DNA of 64,000 nucleotides from Paenibacillus sp. 19GGS1-52 (GTDB lineage: Bacteria; Bacillota; Bacilli; Paenibacillales; Paenibacillaceae), in NCBI RefSeq assembly GCF_022369515.1, contig NZ_CP059724.1:5332001-5396000 (forward strand), in the 5' to 3' direction. The position numbers were made by a program, and so were the translations under genes. Position 1 is the stretch's first letter. Every line of letters starts with the position of its first letter. Shown here piece by piece: positions 44,516 through 53,479 of the stretch. Below the pieces are notes generated by a model. The model saw only the letters and a program-made list of their open reading frames with translations. It did no database searches and was not told the origin of the DNA.

Positions 44516-44546
44516 ATGTTATCACTTAAAGTTAACTCTAAGTCAA
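44516..44546 (-). promoter_or_regulatory. MerR-type promoter of the alcohol dehydrogenase gene
   Basis: On the minus strand TTGACT and TAACAT are separated by 19 bases instead of 17. The spacer is filled by the palindrome CTTAAAGTTAACTCTAAG (44525-44542). Over-long spacers with a central dyad are the hallmark of MerR-activated promoters, and the MerR gene is adjacent. Confidence 0.85.
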
Positions 44547-44575
44547 GCATGAATTATAATTAAGACTGGAGATAC

Positions 44576-44971
44576 ATGATGAAGACATACTCTATAAGTG
44601 AAGTTGCAGAATACTTTGACATGACACCACATACCCTGCGTTACTATGATAAGGAAGGTCTTATGCCTTTTATAGAAAGGACTTCCAGCGGGAAACGCAT
44701 TTTCAAGGAATCAGATATGGACACTTTAAAAGTAATTGAATGCCTGAAGTCATCCGGGATGCCGATTAAGGAAATTAAACATTTTATTGAGTGGTGCTCT
44801 GAGGGAGATTCAACCCTGCAGCAAAGATATGACATGTTCCTGCAGCAGAAAGCTTCCGTAGAAGCACAAATGGCAGAACTAAAAAAAACGATGGAAGTCA
44901 TAGAATATAAATGTTTATATTACAAGACCGCCTTGGCTAGCGGTACAGAAGCTGTTCATAAAAAAAAATAA
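44576..44971 (+). CDS. MerR-family regulator, AdhR-like (131 aa)
   Basis: An N-terminal winged helix (YSISEVAEYFDMTPHTLRYYDKEGL) and a long dimerisation helix from LQQKASVEAQMAELKKTMEVIEY. One Cys near the start of the effector region (CSEGD) and one in YKCLYY may sense aldehydes or electrophiles, as in AdhR. GGAG precedes the ATG. It is divergent from the alcohol dehydrogenase, whose promoter it should twist and activate. Confidence 0.9.
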   Translation: MMKTYSISEVAEYFDMTPHTLRYYDKEGLMPFIERTSSGKRIFKESDMDTLKVIECLKSSGMPIKEIKHFIEWCSEGDSTLQQRYDMFLQQKASVEAQMAELKKTMEVIEYKCLYYKTALASGTEAVHKKK

Positions 44972-45430
44972 AAAAATTCTATCCCCTCATTTCAACTTAG
45001 TGTCTAGGACTTCCTCTAGTCCTCATTTTCATCAAACTTAAGCAGCACTTGAACATTTTAAGGGGGTGTGACGGAGAATGGCTATTCATCACGCAGCAAG
45101 GATTCACCCAAATGAATGGTAGCTTCCGGAGAATTAAGGGCGCATTCTGTGGCTTTGTTCTTTAGCAGAGCTTTCAGTTACTGGTTGTTGCTTGGGCTCT
45201 TGCGAATGGCTACGGCAATTTCTCCAACCTGAATTTCATTCCATCCCCCTGTTTGTCCCTGCCTCTTTTACGCAATGTTTTCGCCATATAATTCCCTCAC
45301 TTGGATTGCCAATATTCGGTGTGTAGCTGAAAAAAGCTGATATGTGTGATCTTCAAAATAACTTAGCACTGGAAGAGCTATACGTGCCTCAACCGGTTGT
45401 TGGTGCATGGTTAATGTATTTATCATAATA
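44972..45430. other. Intergenic DNA with weak traces of decayed coding sequence
   Basis: No intact gene is supported. The minus strand has short coding-like runs (EIQVGEIAVAIRKSP, and ALLKNKATECALNSPEATIHLGE after a stop) in about 150 bases, suggesting a decayed gene I cannot name. The left end follows the MerR gene; the right end is a strong terminator. Confidence 0.35.
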
Positions 45431-45467
45431 AAAAACGACAGCTGGCTTAGGACCGGCTGTCGTTTTT
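45431..45467. terminator. Strong bidirectional terminator after the TetR gene
   Basis: AAAAACGACAGC...GCTGTCGTTTTT, a stem of about 14 bp with T-runs on both strands, past the TetR stop. Confidence 0.88.
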
Positions 45468-45505
45468 CGTTATGATCTCGCTTATCCAAGCTTGTCACGT
45501 TAATC

Positions 45506-46225
45506 CTAGGAAAGCTTCTCCATGATCAGCTTATCCATGATCAGCTTATCCAAAAAGGCTTCAATGTCAGAATCATTTTCACAAATCCACTTTTCGTAAA
45601 AAATCTGGTGCTTCATCGCTTTATAGAAACCCATCAGCGCTTGCTTCAACGTCATATTTTGCATCATCAGCCACTTAGGGTCCATCAGTTTTCTTATCAT
45701 TAGATCCATCTGCACTAGATAAATTTGAGTGTTGGCGATGGGATAAAACATACCAAACTCAATGCCGCTATCGAAGTAGGCGACGAGTTTTTTCTGAAAT
45801 TGGTCTAAGGCTTGGGTAAGTTTGACCGACAATTGGGGATATGACCCATTTAATAAATCCTGAAGCAGTATATCCGTTAGGAAGAACGTCTGCTTAATCA
45901 TCATCCTAAACACCTTGGCGAAAGATTCGTTGTAAACCTTCAGCTCTTCTTCGGACGGCTGCGATATCCTCTCAGATGACAGGTTTTGGGGAGCTTCCAG
46001 CAGGATCAGATTGGAAAGAAATTGCACATATTGTTCAAGCAGACGCCCTACAATTTCATCCTTGGAGTCAAAATATTTATACAGGGTTGCCTTGCTGATA
46101 TCCATACATTTAGCCGCATCTTCCATCTTCATCTGGCTGATGCCCTGTTTTTGGATATAGGGGATCAAACGTACGAGAAGCTTTTCTCGTTTCGAGGACA
46201 ACGGATCGTAATCTACCTCCGACAT
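45506..46225 (-). CDS. TetR-family regulator of the adjacent MFS exporter (239 aa)
   Basis: The helix-turn-helix MKMEDAAKCMDISKATLYKYF lies at residues about 32-52; the long C-terminal ligand domain is not conserved with a known drug type. The C-terminal end, DKLIMDKLIMEKLS, is a small in-frame duplication encoded by two 15-base direct repeats (about 45517-45548). It is divergent from the DHA2-type exporter, the normal arrangement for a drug-responsive repressor. Confidence 0.88.
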   Translation of the reverse strand: MSEVDYDPLSSKREKLLVRLIPYIQKQGISQMKMEDAAKCMDISKATLYKYFDSKDEIVGRLLEQYVQFLSNLILLEAPQNLSSERISQPSEEELKVYNESFAKVFRMMIKQTFFLTDILLQDLLNGSYPQLSVKLTQALDQFQKKLVAYFDSGIEFGMFYPIANTQIYLVQMDLMIRKLMDPKWLMMQNMTLKQALMGFYKAMKHQIFYEKWICENDSDIEAFLDKLIMDKLIMEKLS

Positions 46226-46386
46226 GTTCCAACACCTCCTGTGTTGCCAATTTCATTATAAAGCAATCCACTAATTATTTAAACCATGTATGCGAATTGA
46301 ACTATTTTTACTAAAATCGTTTACTTCGTTTATAATTTGTGTTATTTTCTTTTTAAACAAATTACGAATAGTTAGGAGAGATTAAC

Positions 46387-47859
46387 ATGCCAGAAGCTTC
46401 CACAGTTAGTGAGTCCGCATCACTCCGTTCACTCATTGCTCCATTGATCGCTATTGTCGTAGGATTGTTCATGGTTATTCTAGACAGCACAGCGGTTAAC
46501 GTCGCCATTCCGGTTATTGCTGAAGATTTTAAAAGCTCATTGACCCTTATTCAATGGACAATTACTGGTTATGCGCTAGCCCAGGCTTCCGTTATTCCGT
46601 TAGCTGGGTGGATGTCCGACCGGTTCGGAGCCAAGCAAATTTTTATTATTTCCATCATCTTGTTCATTGGCAGTTCGATCTTATGTTCGTTCGCGGGCTC
46701 GACCGAGATGTTGATATTCTTCCGAATCTTGCAAGGCTTGGGTGGAGGTATGGTTACTCCTATCGCCTTCGCAATGATCTACCGAATCAGTCCTGCCGAA
46801 TCGGTAGGCAGGATCATGGGCATCATGGGAGTTCCAGTTCTGCTCGCACCTGCACTCGGTCCAATCGTATCCGGGTATTTGGTTGACTACGTGAGCTGGC
46901 GATGGTTGTTTCTAATCAATATTCCGGTCGGCATTGTTGGGGTTATCTTAAGCATCCTGTTACTGCCTAATCTACCGAAAAAGGCTTTTGCTCCGCTAGA
47001 TTCCTTAGGATTTATGCTCGCTCCGTTAGCATTCGGTGGCCTTTCATACGGGTTAAGCGAAGGGGGAGAAGGGTGGACTACGGTGAAAACGATCACTGGT
47101 CTTACCGTAGGTGCAGTCGCTTTGATTCTGTTTGTCATCGTTGAACTCCGGAGCAAGAAGGAGCCATTGCTAGAGCTGAGAGTTTTTCGTTCCATGCAAT
47201 TTACCCTTGGGATTCTGGTGCAATGGGTTTTACAACTCGCTTTGTTCGGCATGATTTTCGCTGTTCCATATTTCATGCAGCGACTTATGGGAATGAGTGC
47301 TTTTGAAGCTGGCTTCTGGTCATTGCCCCAGGCCATTGCTTCCGGTGTCATGATGCCGTTCAGCGGACGTTTGTTCGACCGGGTCGGCGCACGCCCCCTA
47401 GTGGTCGGCGGCTTGATTCTCATAACGGTTGGCGCCTATATGTTCTCCATGATCGATCCAAGCGACAGTTCGTGGACATTCCTGTTTCCACGCATACTGC
47501 TCGGACTCGGTTCTGGCATGTCTTTTATCGCCTTGAATACACACTTGATCCAAACGGCACCTAAGGAGTTGGTCGGAAGAGTCACTTCACTGACAAGTGC
47601 CGCCCAGCAAGTAGTTTCATCCTTCGCTATCGCAGGATTGACAACGTTCCTTGTCAGCCGTACCGATCATTATGCGAGCAATGGCGAGGCACCAGTGCCA
47701 AATGCGATGACGCATGCATTTCACAACACCTACCAATTACTCGCCATCATTGCAGTGGCTGGGTTATTGCTGGCAATCACATTAAAGCGTCCCGCTGCTA
47801 AGAATGCAGGCCTTACGCCTGGTGAAGCAAACAAAACACCTGTGATTGCAATAGAGTAG
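46387..47859 (+). CDS. DHA2-family (EmrB/QacA-type) MFS drug exporter (490 aa)
   Basis: Fourteen hydrophobic segments. Family motifs include VILDSTAVNVAIPVI in helix 1, AGWMSDRFGAKQIF in loop 2-3 and GLGGGMVTPIAFAM plus LGPIVSGYLVDYVSWRWLFLINIPVG (motif C region). It should export amphipathic drugs or other toxic compounds using the proton gradient. TAGGAGAG precedes ATG. It is controlled by the divergent TetR, and a strong terminator follows. Confidence 0.92.
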   Translation: MPEASTVSESASLRSLIAPLIAIVVGLFMVILDSTAVNVAIPVIAEDFKSSLTLIQWTITGYALAQASVIPLAGWMSDRFGAKQIFIISIILFIGSSILCSFAGSTEMLIFFRILQGLGGGMVTPIAFAMIYRISPAESVGRIMGIMGVPVLLAPALGPIVSGYLVDYVSWRWLFLINIPVGIVGVILSILLLPNLPKKAFAPLDSLGFMLAPLAFGGLSYGLSEGGEGWTTVKTITGLTVGAVALILFVIVELRSKKEPLLELRVFRSMQFTLGILVQWVLQLALFGMIFAVPYFMQRLMGMSAFEAGFWSLPQAIASGVMMPFSGRLFDRVGARPLVVGGLILITVGAYMFSMIDPSDSSWTFLFPRILLGLGSGMSFIALNTHLIQTAPKELVGRVTSLTSAAQQVVSSFAIAGLTTFLVSRTDHYASNGEAPVPNAMTHAFHNTYQLLAIIAVAGLLLAITLKRPAAKNAGLTPGEANKTPVIAIE

Positions 47860-47897
47860 ATATCAGGAAAAACTTATTACAAGCTGCAAGCGAAATG

Positions 47898-47938
47898 AAC
47901 AGGAGGACTGCGCTTTGTGCGGTCTTCCTGTTTTATTG
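47898..47938 (+). terminator. Terminator after the DHA2 exporter
   Basis: AACAGGAGGAC and GTCTTCCTGTT form a stem ending in TTTTATT, 38 bases past the stop. Confidence 0.85.
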
Positions 47939-47976
47939 TGAAAATCGATTTGCCGCAACTTTAGAGAAATACAACT

Positions 47977-48017
47977 AAAAAAGCCGTCGACCCATTATGC
48001 AGACGGCGCTTTTTTGC
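47977..48017. terminator. Second terminator, facing the sigK fragment
   Basis: AAAAAAGCCGTC...GACGGCGCTTTTTT, with T-runs on both strands; it can serve the minus-strand sigK relic. Confidence 0.8.
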
Positions 48018-48080
48018 AAATATTATTAGATTACAAGACGACTTTCTTTCCTAGTTGAAAAGTAGAAATTGAAGTGTTAT

Positions 48081-48588
48081 CTCATGATACAGCTTCATGA
48101 GCGCCTCTTCTCAATCCGCGATACATAGCTCCGCGAGATCCCCAGTTCCTTCGCAATCTCCCGCTGCGTCCGCTCTTCTCCGCCGGTATCCAGCCAAACC
48201 GTCCGACCACAACTTCCTTCTCCCGATCATCCATAATATCCAGGTTCCGGTAGATTTTGCTCTTCTCGATCTTCAGATCTACTTCCTTAATGACATCGTC
48301 GGCTTCAGAGCCTAGAATATCAATCAGCGTGATCTCGTTCCCTTCCTTGTCCGTCCCAATCGGATCGTGCAGGGACACGTCCTTACGGGTCTTTTTAAGG
48401 GAACGGAGATGCATCAAGATCTCATTTTCGATACAACGGGCAGCAAAAGTGGCCAGTTTGGTGCCATTGTTCGGGCGATAACTCTCAATCGCCTTGATCA
48501 GTCCGATGGTGCCAATGGAGATTAGGTCCTCCATATCCTCACCAGTGTTATCGAATTTTTTGAGGTTGTAGACACGATATGATGTCAA
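48081..48588 (-). pseudogene. sigK 3' fragment, copy 1 (frameshifted)
   Basis: This is the C-terminal part of the mother-cell sigma factor SigK, from KKFDNTGEDMEDLISIGTIG through RCIENEILMHLRSLKKTRKD and LDILDDREKE-type sequence. Compared with copy 2 it lost one C near 48193, so region 4 (SRSYVSRIEKRALMKLYHE) is read out of frame, lost a second base near 48108, and lacks the last eight codons. The first residues (MTSYRV) come from joined DNA, not from sigK. No N-terminal half is present. It should be non-functional. Confidence 0.85.
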
Positions 48589-48634
48589 AAAAATAAACCA
48601 ATCACGATCGTTTCCGATTCGAATTGGTTATTTT
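48588..48634 (-). terminator. Terminator between kinase cassette and sigK fragment, copy 1
   Basis: AACCAAT...ATTGGTT with an inner CGAT/ATCG pairing and a T-run on the minus strand. The same hairpin occurs at 59324-59370 and about 57282-57330. Confidence 0.8.
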
Positions 48635-49233
48635 TAAGTTTTGTATTTAATCTGTAATTGTTTATCGATTATTTTGACCCATTCAGGTAATTCATTTAAA
48701 TAATATTTTATCCCGCTTGTATCCGCTTCAAGAATAAACTCACCATCTGCTTTACTATTATCAACAACAATTAATTGATCAATCAAGTCTAAGTGAGATA
48801 CCAGATTATTCATACTTGTTACATTGCGTCTAATAATATCCTCGGTTTCAATATGATGACCACCGTTCTTTACTCGCATAGCAACACGTTCAATATTAAG
48901 CCGAACATCCCCTAGCCCCACATAAAACATAATGATTTCGAAACCTTGTTCCTTTGCATCTCTCATCTGTCGAATAACGTTACCACCCGCCAGAGTAGTT
49001 TCCACAGTGAAATCCCACTTATTTCGGATACACTCCCTGGCTATTCTTATAGCTTCTTTCCCAGCAGATACTTTACTCTTTTCAAGATGTCCATTATTAA
49101 TTTTACAGGCTAGTGCATCCGGATCAATATTTACACTTACTCCAAGCCGGTCAACAATCAAGTTGCGGATTGTGCTCTTACCACTTCCATTATTACCTGC
49201 AAACACAAACATCGTTGCCTTTGTCTCATTCAT
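48634..49233 (-). CDS. Zeta-toxin-like P-loop kinase, copy 1 (199 aa)
   Basis: Walker A FAGNNGSGKST (about residue 12) is followed by VNIDPDALA, VETTLAG and LNIERVAMRVKNGGHHIETEDI, the layout of zeta/UNAG-kinase-like proteins that phosphorylate UDP-N-acetylglucosamine or similar sugars. ATG at 49233 overlaps the upstream small gene by eight bases; an ATG six codons earlier (49251) is possible. The protein is identical to copy 2. With the small gene it forms a likely toxin-antitoxin pair. Toxicity is inferred from family only. Confidence 0.75.
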   Translation of the reverse strand: MNETKATMFVFAGNNGSGKSTIRNLIVDRLGVSVNIDPDALACKINNGHLEKSKVSAGKEAIRIARECIRNKWDFTVETTLAGGNVIRQMRDAKEQGFEIIMFYVGLGDVRLNIERVAMRVKNGGHHIETEDIIRRNVTSMNNLVSHLDLIDQLIVVDNSKADGEFILEADTSGIKYYLNELPEWVKIIDKQLQIKYKT

Positions 49234-49402
49234 GGATGAAATCCTGTTCATTCATTTTCTCGATCTTACCCGTACTATATTCTCTAACAATTTGCCCCTC
49301 ATTTGTCTTATATACTATATATGTTCCATTTGCTTTAGCATCCAACTTCGCCCGGTCACCCGTTAGTCGGATCAATTTGGCAAGATCCTTCGTAAGGTCC
49401 AT
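49226..49402 (-). CDS. Small protein upstream of the zeta-like kinase, copy 1 (58 aa), putative antitoxin
   Basis: An open frame reading MDLTKDLAKLIRLTGDRAK at the start and ending IEKMNEQDFIHE, with a central beta-like segment (GTYIVYKTNEGQIVREY). It overlaps the kinase start by eight bases, implying coupled translation. GAGGTG lies upstream. No known antitoxin family is recognised by eye; size, order and overlap suggest the antitoxin role. Confidence 0.6.
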   Translation of the reverse strand: MDLTKDLAKLIRLTGDRAKLDAKANGTYIVYKTNEGQIVREYSTGKIEKMNEQDFIHE

Positions 49403-49437
49403 CAATATAGAAACACCTCATTTCCACTTATATTTCG

Positions 49438-49446
49438 AGTATACCA
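49438..49446 (-). promoter_or_regulatory. Extended -10 promoter of the cassette, copy 1
   Basis: TGGTATACT on the minus strand, about 36 bases before the small gene start. It is identical in copy 2 (60175-60183) although the surrounding DNA differs. Confidence 0.5.
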
Positions 49447-49932
49447 CAGTACAGTGTAATTTATATCTGCTTAAGTCCGTGTGCATCGTATGAGCAATTA
49501 ACCTGTAAGATTGAGAATTCAATATCTCATGCATACAGGTTGTCTACAGATTTCCACTAACACTGGTGAATGCCAGGTGTTTGTGGCTGCTCTCTGTCTC
49601 CTTAAAATTCTTCTGACGAACCGAGAGAACATGTTACTCTCAACTGTTACTTCATCGCTAGGCGAGCTTTCGTACAAAGTTTGCTTCTTCAATTTTGTCA
49701 GGCTACTATAAATTCTCTATTCATATCTAAGAGTTTCATTGCTTCTTAGCGTATTTGGTTTCATTTGAAATAATTCACTAAAAAGAAATGTAATATATGT
49801 TTTAAAGCCTCCCCCAATAAATACAGGTAAAATCGAGTAAAGATACATATCAAAGATTACAAGTTAAATTAAATTAACAATAGTTTGTTTAATTCATTTA
49901 TCATCCTGATTAACAGAAAACACAGCAGACAC
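49447..49932. other. Intergenic DNA, no supported gene
   Basis: About 490 bases. An inverted repeat AACCTGT...ACAGGTT spans 49500-49543. No open frame has convincing coding character; the region may be decayed 3' DNA of the JetD-like gene or its surroundings. Confidence 0.4.
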
Positions 49933-51117
49933 TCATGCATAAAACTCTGCTGAGAATTGTTCCTTCATATTATTCATCATCTGAATGCCTGGAACATCAA
50001 GATCTCCGGAATAATAAATAACACAGTTTGGGTTTGCTTTAAGACACTTTTCTATAAATACTTTAGAGGCGGTTCTAGCCTGACCTATAGTACAAAGTAA
50101 AGCTGGAAAATCTGATGGCAGTTGTTCCAAAGTTAATTTGTTTAGATTAAGAAAATGAATAGTTTCATCTACTAGATAAGAAATGACAGGCGGATTTTCA
50201 ATAATATACATTGACGAGTACTTTGGAAGTTGTTTCATCTCTTCAAATTCACGTAAGTTTAATGTTCGAGGAGAGATTCCAATAACTAGGTGTGGTACAA
50301 AAACATGTGAAATCGAACTAAGATCATCATCTAAAATGTCGAAATTCCTATAAATTTGACGTTCTAGCAAATAGTCTGGTATGACTGTCAAATGACTATC
50401 AACATTCTCGCCTAGCATTAGACTTTGGCTACTTATATCATTGAGAGCATTCAATAATAATCTTCCTATTACATTTGTTTTATCAAAAGCGTGTGAATCT
50501 TCGGTGACATACGCAGCGAACATAGGCAATCTAATTTTTCCAGTAGATATTCCACAAGCTTTGAACATCTCGTCTTTTCTCATTAGCAAATGCCATAGAG
50601 CGCTTATACAGGTGAATAATTCAGAACCAACATTTGCATCTCTGTCAAATGCAATACTCAAAATCCTATGACCTTTGACCTCCCCTTCCTTTAATCTTTC
50701 AAACCAATTAAATGTTTTCTGAGAAAAACATTTTTGTTCAGAATCAGAGATATTAAATTGAATAATAAAATCTTGTTCTATGCTCACAAAAAGGTTCTCC
50801 CAGGCTAAAACCTTCAAGTCCTTTTGTTCACGCTTAGTGAGCAATTGACGGCCATAATAGAGCTCTAGCAATTCAAATAGAGAAATTGAGTAACCTGCTT
50901 CTATGACCGCTTTTTCAAAGTCTGTTGCTGGAAAACGAGGCCCCTTGTATCGAACGCCAAGAAACCCCCGTAGTGCTTTTTCCTCTTCTTTAGTAGGCAG
51001 CATTTTAATGGTGCCGAATGCTCCATAGCTTTCAAACTTCTTACGATACAAATCGAAGAAGCGGCTGAAGCCGCCACTACGCCGAAAAATCTCGATTAGT
51101 TGCCACTTATCCTGCAT
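49933..51117 (-). pseudogene. JetD-like DUF2399/TIGR02679-type protein of a Wadjet-like system, C-terminally truncated (394 aa)
   Basis: The N-terminal part (FFDLYRKKFESYGAFGTIKMLP, then a helical region with LLELYYGRQLLTKREQKDL) and the C-terminal Toprim-like part (LLCTIGQARTASKVFIEKCL, YYSGDLDVPGIQMMNNM) match the TIGR02679/DUF2399 proteins found with MukB-like SMC genes. In Wadjet the corresponding subunit JetD is the nuclease that cuts plasmid DNA. The frame ends just after the GDLD motif, where relatives continue for several dozen residues, so it is truncated and probably inactive. No SMC gene is adjacent; one lies 9 kb away. Confidence 0.6.
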
Positions 51118-51487
51118 CGCGAGAATACTCCTCTATATTTTGCTCAAGCGATAGAAGATGTTTTTCTTTGCCGTCCCAATAGTAACGTGCAACAGCGAGC
51201 ACTGGAGAATCTACAGAGCGTAGAATTTGAGCAATGGAGAGTTCATCTACCGTATCGTAACACCCCCATAACACCTGGGAATTCATAATATAATCGGATT
51301 CAAAGTCGTGTACCAGTTGGAACATTTGTGCAATATTGTGAATTCCCATAACGCCTACTAAATCATGCATTGAAGTTTTCCCGTAACCTTGCATCTAGAA
51401 CTGTTGTATTGCTTTGTCAAGCACTTCATTAACTTCAAATTCTTTGGTTCTTACCAATGGAATCACCTCAAGCAATTCATTATACAA
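51107..51487 (-). pseudogene. Unrecognised gene remnant preceding the JetD-like gene
   Basis: The 95-codon part from MQGYGKTSMHDLVG to SRDAG overlaps the JetD-like start by 11 bases. The same frame continues upstream (YNELLEVIPLVRTKEFEVNEVLDKAIQQF) across a single TAG at 51395, up to the SDR stop. It looks like the end of a longer protein of the same operon with a nonsense mutation. No family is recognised. Confidence 0.5.
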
Positions 51488-51490
51488 CGA

Positions 51491-52165
51491 TCAGGAAATA
51501 AATTGCATGATTCCCTTGGGGAAAGTATCCTCTGCCTCTGACTTTTTCTCATATAGATTGTACCAAGCTTCCGCGACTTGATCAGGATCAAAACCTGTAC
51601 CCTTCTTTATCAAAGGACTAATGGATAAATGACCAACAAATACCCCGAGAGGAAGCAAACGCTCGTGTAAATTAAGGATATAGTTTCGCAACCCTGACAT
51701 GGCTATACCTGAATTCCCAAACATCGAGCTTGGAATCATTGCTGAAAGATCGCTTGTAAAAAGCAGCGCCCCTTCACCTCGTTCAGTCATTTCTGGAATG
51801 ACTTGTCTTGCTGAATTAATCGCTCCAATTACAACATTGTTGAAAATTTGAAGTGCGCTCTCATCTGTCGTATCCAGAACAGATGTCGTAGATACATTTC
51901 CACTATGTGGGCTAAATTCCATGACATCTATTGTACCAAATGTATTCTTAATTTCTTGAAAAGCACTGGTAAGCTTCATTTTGTTTGTTATATCAGCAGC
52001 AAAACCCTGAGCTTCAATGCCCATCTTGTTTAGCTGCTCAGCATATTGGTCCAACTTCTCCTGTGTTCTTGAAACCATAGCGATACGGAATCCGTGTCTT
52101 CCAAAAATCTTGGCCAGTGAGAACCCCAGACCTGGTCCTGCACCGATTATGACCATTGTTTTCAA
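51491..52165 (-). CDS. Short-chain dehydrogenase/reductase-fold protein without catalytic Tyr-Lys (224 aa)
   Basis: The Rossmann motif GAGPGLGFSLA is clear, followed by AADIT and FSPHSGN. The usual YxxxK active site is absent: the region after SDLSAMIPSS reads MFGNSGIAMSG. Activity as a classical SDR is doubtful. TTG at 52165 behind AAGAAGGTG gives the usual N-terminus; the frame is open to 52261. It is one of several redox enzymes in this stretch. Confidence 0.75.
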   Translation of the reverse strand: MKTMVIIGAGPGLGFSLAKIFGRHGFRIAMVSRTQEKLDQYAEQLNKMGIEAQGFAADITNKMKLTSAFQEIKNTFGTIDVMEFSPHSGNVSTTSVLDTTDESALQIFNNVVIGAINSARQVIPEMTERGEGALLFTSDLSAMIPSSMFGNSGIAMSGLRNYILNLHERLLPLGVFVGHLSISPLIKKGTGFDPDQVAEAWYNLYEKKSEAEDTFPKGIMQFIS

Positions 52166-52350
52166 TTCATATTCACCTTCTTTCAAGACAATATTAAGTT
52201 CGGCATTCAAGGTGTTTTTTTCCATAACCCGATGATTTGCAGATAAATTAATGGCGTACAATTTTTCAGTCGTACGCCATTTTTAAGCATTATTGTCCAT
52301 TTGTAATATAAATGTCTGTGAAACATTGATTTTTTCGAAACAACCTATAC

Positions 52351-53430
52351 TTAGCCCTTCTGCGATTCCAACTCTTTCAACGTAGGATAATCCGTATAAC
52401 CTTTGCTTCCACCACCATAAAATGTTGCAGGATCTGCTTCATTTAATGGAGCGCCTGTTTTAAGTCGTTCCACAAAATCCGGGTTAGCCAATGACCATAC
52501 CCCAATAGGTGCCAGATCAGCAAGACCACTCTCGATATCAACACCAATATTCTCCAGTCCCCGTCCAGCCCGATTGACTAACAACGGATTCGTCCACAAG
52601 GAACGAATATCTTGAAGCAATTCATCGTTTCCGAGGTGCATAATATGAAGGTAAGCTAAATTCAAATTTGCTAATTTTTGCGTCAGATAACGATAAAGAT
52701 CAGGACCTTGTTCACCATCTTGAATCCCACCAAGATGGGTCCCTGGCGAAATGCGGAAGCCAGTTCTCTCTGCCCCGATCTCGTCAATGATGGCTTTGGC
52801 TACTTCAATCGCGAAGCGAGCACGATTTTCTATAGATCCACCATATTCATCCGTCCGTTTATTGGAATTTTCACCGATAAATTGGTTGATTAGATAACCA
52901 TTTGCTCCATGAATTTCAACGCCGTCAGCGCCTGCTGCAATAGCAGCGGCCGCAGCTTTACGATAATCTGCAATGGTTACTTGAATCTCTTCTTTACTCA
53001 ACTCACGTGGTACGGGGATATCCTGCATGCCTGTAGCCGTAAAAGTTTCTACTCCCGGTGCAATTGCAGAAGGTGCAACCGGCTGCCGATGATGAGGTGT
53101 ATTGTCAGGGTGCGACACACGACCGGCATGCATTAATTGAATATAAATATATCCGCCTGCTTCATGCACGGCATCGGTAACCTTCTTCCACCCTTCAATA
53201 TGCTTTTCCGTATAGATCCCAGGTGTCCTTAAGTAACCTTGACCATCATCTGAAGGTTGTGCTCCTTCACTAATAAGTAATCCCATAGATGCTCTTTGAG
53301 CATAATAAAGGGAAATGAGTTCTCCCGGTGTACCATCTTCCTCAGCTCTGCTGCGTGTCATTGGTGACATCGCTAAGCGATGTGGTAATTCCAGGTTTCC
53401 AATTTTCGTTTTACTCCATAATTTCCCCAT
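52351..53430 (-). CDS. Old yellow enzyme-family alkene reductase (NemA-like, 359 aa)
   Basis: FMN TIM-barrel enzyme. EIHGANGYLINQFIGENSNKR and DEYGGSIENRARF are the family signature (about residues 173-205), and the Tyr/His region VEIHGAN supplies active-site residues. It reduces activated C=C bonds of enals, quinones and nitro compounds with NADPH. It shares strand and context with two SDRs and a quinone-oxidoreductase-like gene, suggesting an electrophile-detoxification group. Confidence 0.92.
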   Translation of the reverse strand: MGKLWSKTKIGNLELPHRLAMSPMTRSRAEEDGTPGELISLYYAQRASMGLLISEGAQPSDDGQGYLRTPGIYTEKHIEGWKKVTDAVHEAGGYIYIQLMHAGRVSHPDNTPHHRQPVAPSAIAPGVETFTATGMQDIPVPRELSKEEIQVTIADYRKAAAAAIAAGADGVEIHGANGYLINQFIGENSNKRTDEYGGSIENRARFAIEVAKAIIDEIGAERTGFRISPGTHLGGIQDGEQGPDLYRYLTQKLANLNLAYLHIMHLGNDELLQDIRSLWTNPLLVNRAGRGLENIGVDIESGLADLAPIGVWSLANPDFVERLKTGAPLNEADPATFYGGGSKGYTDYPTLKELESQKG

Positions 53431-53479
53431 TCTGATACTCTCCTCTTCTAATGAAGCTACACGGATATATTAATTCGAT

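Noticed and set aside
45078..45122. Tiny plus-strand frame MAIHHAARIHPNEW behind GGGGGTG
   Set aside because: Good ribosome-like sequence but only 14 codons and no conserved context; not supportable as a gene.
45268..45498. 76-codon minus-strand frame
   Set aside because: Reads through a strong bidirectional terminator; no recognisable domain.
46887..47423. 178-codon minus-strand frame inside the DHA2 exporter
   Set aside because: Antisense to membrane helices; composition (Pro/Thr/Arg-rich) is typical of such shadows.
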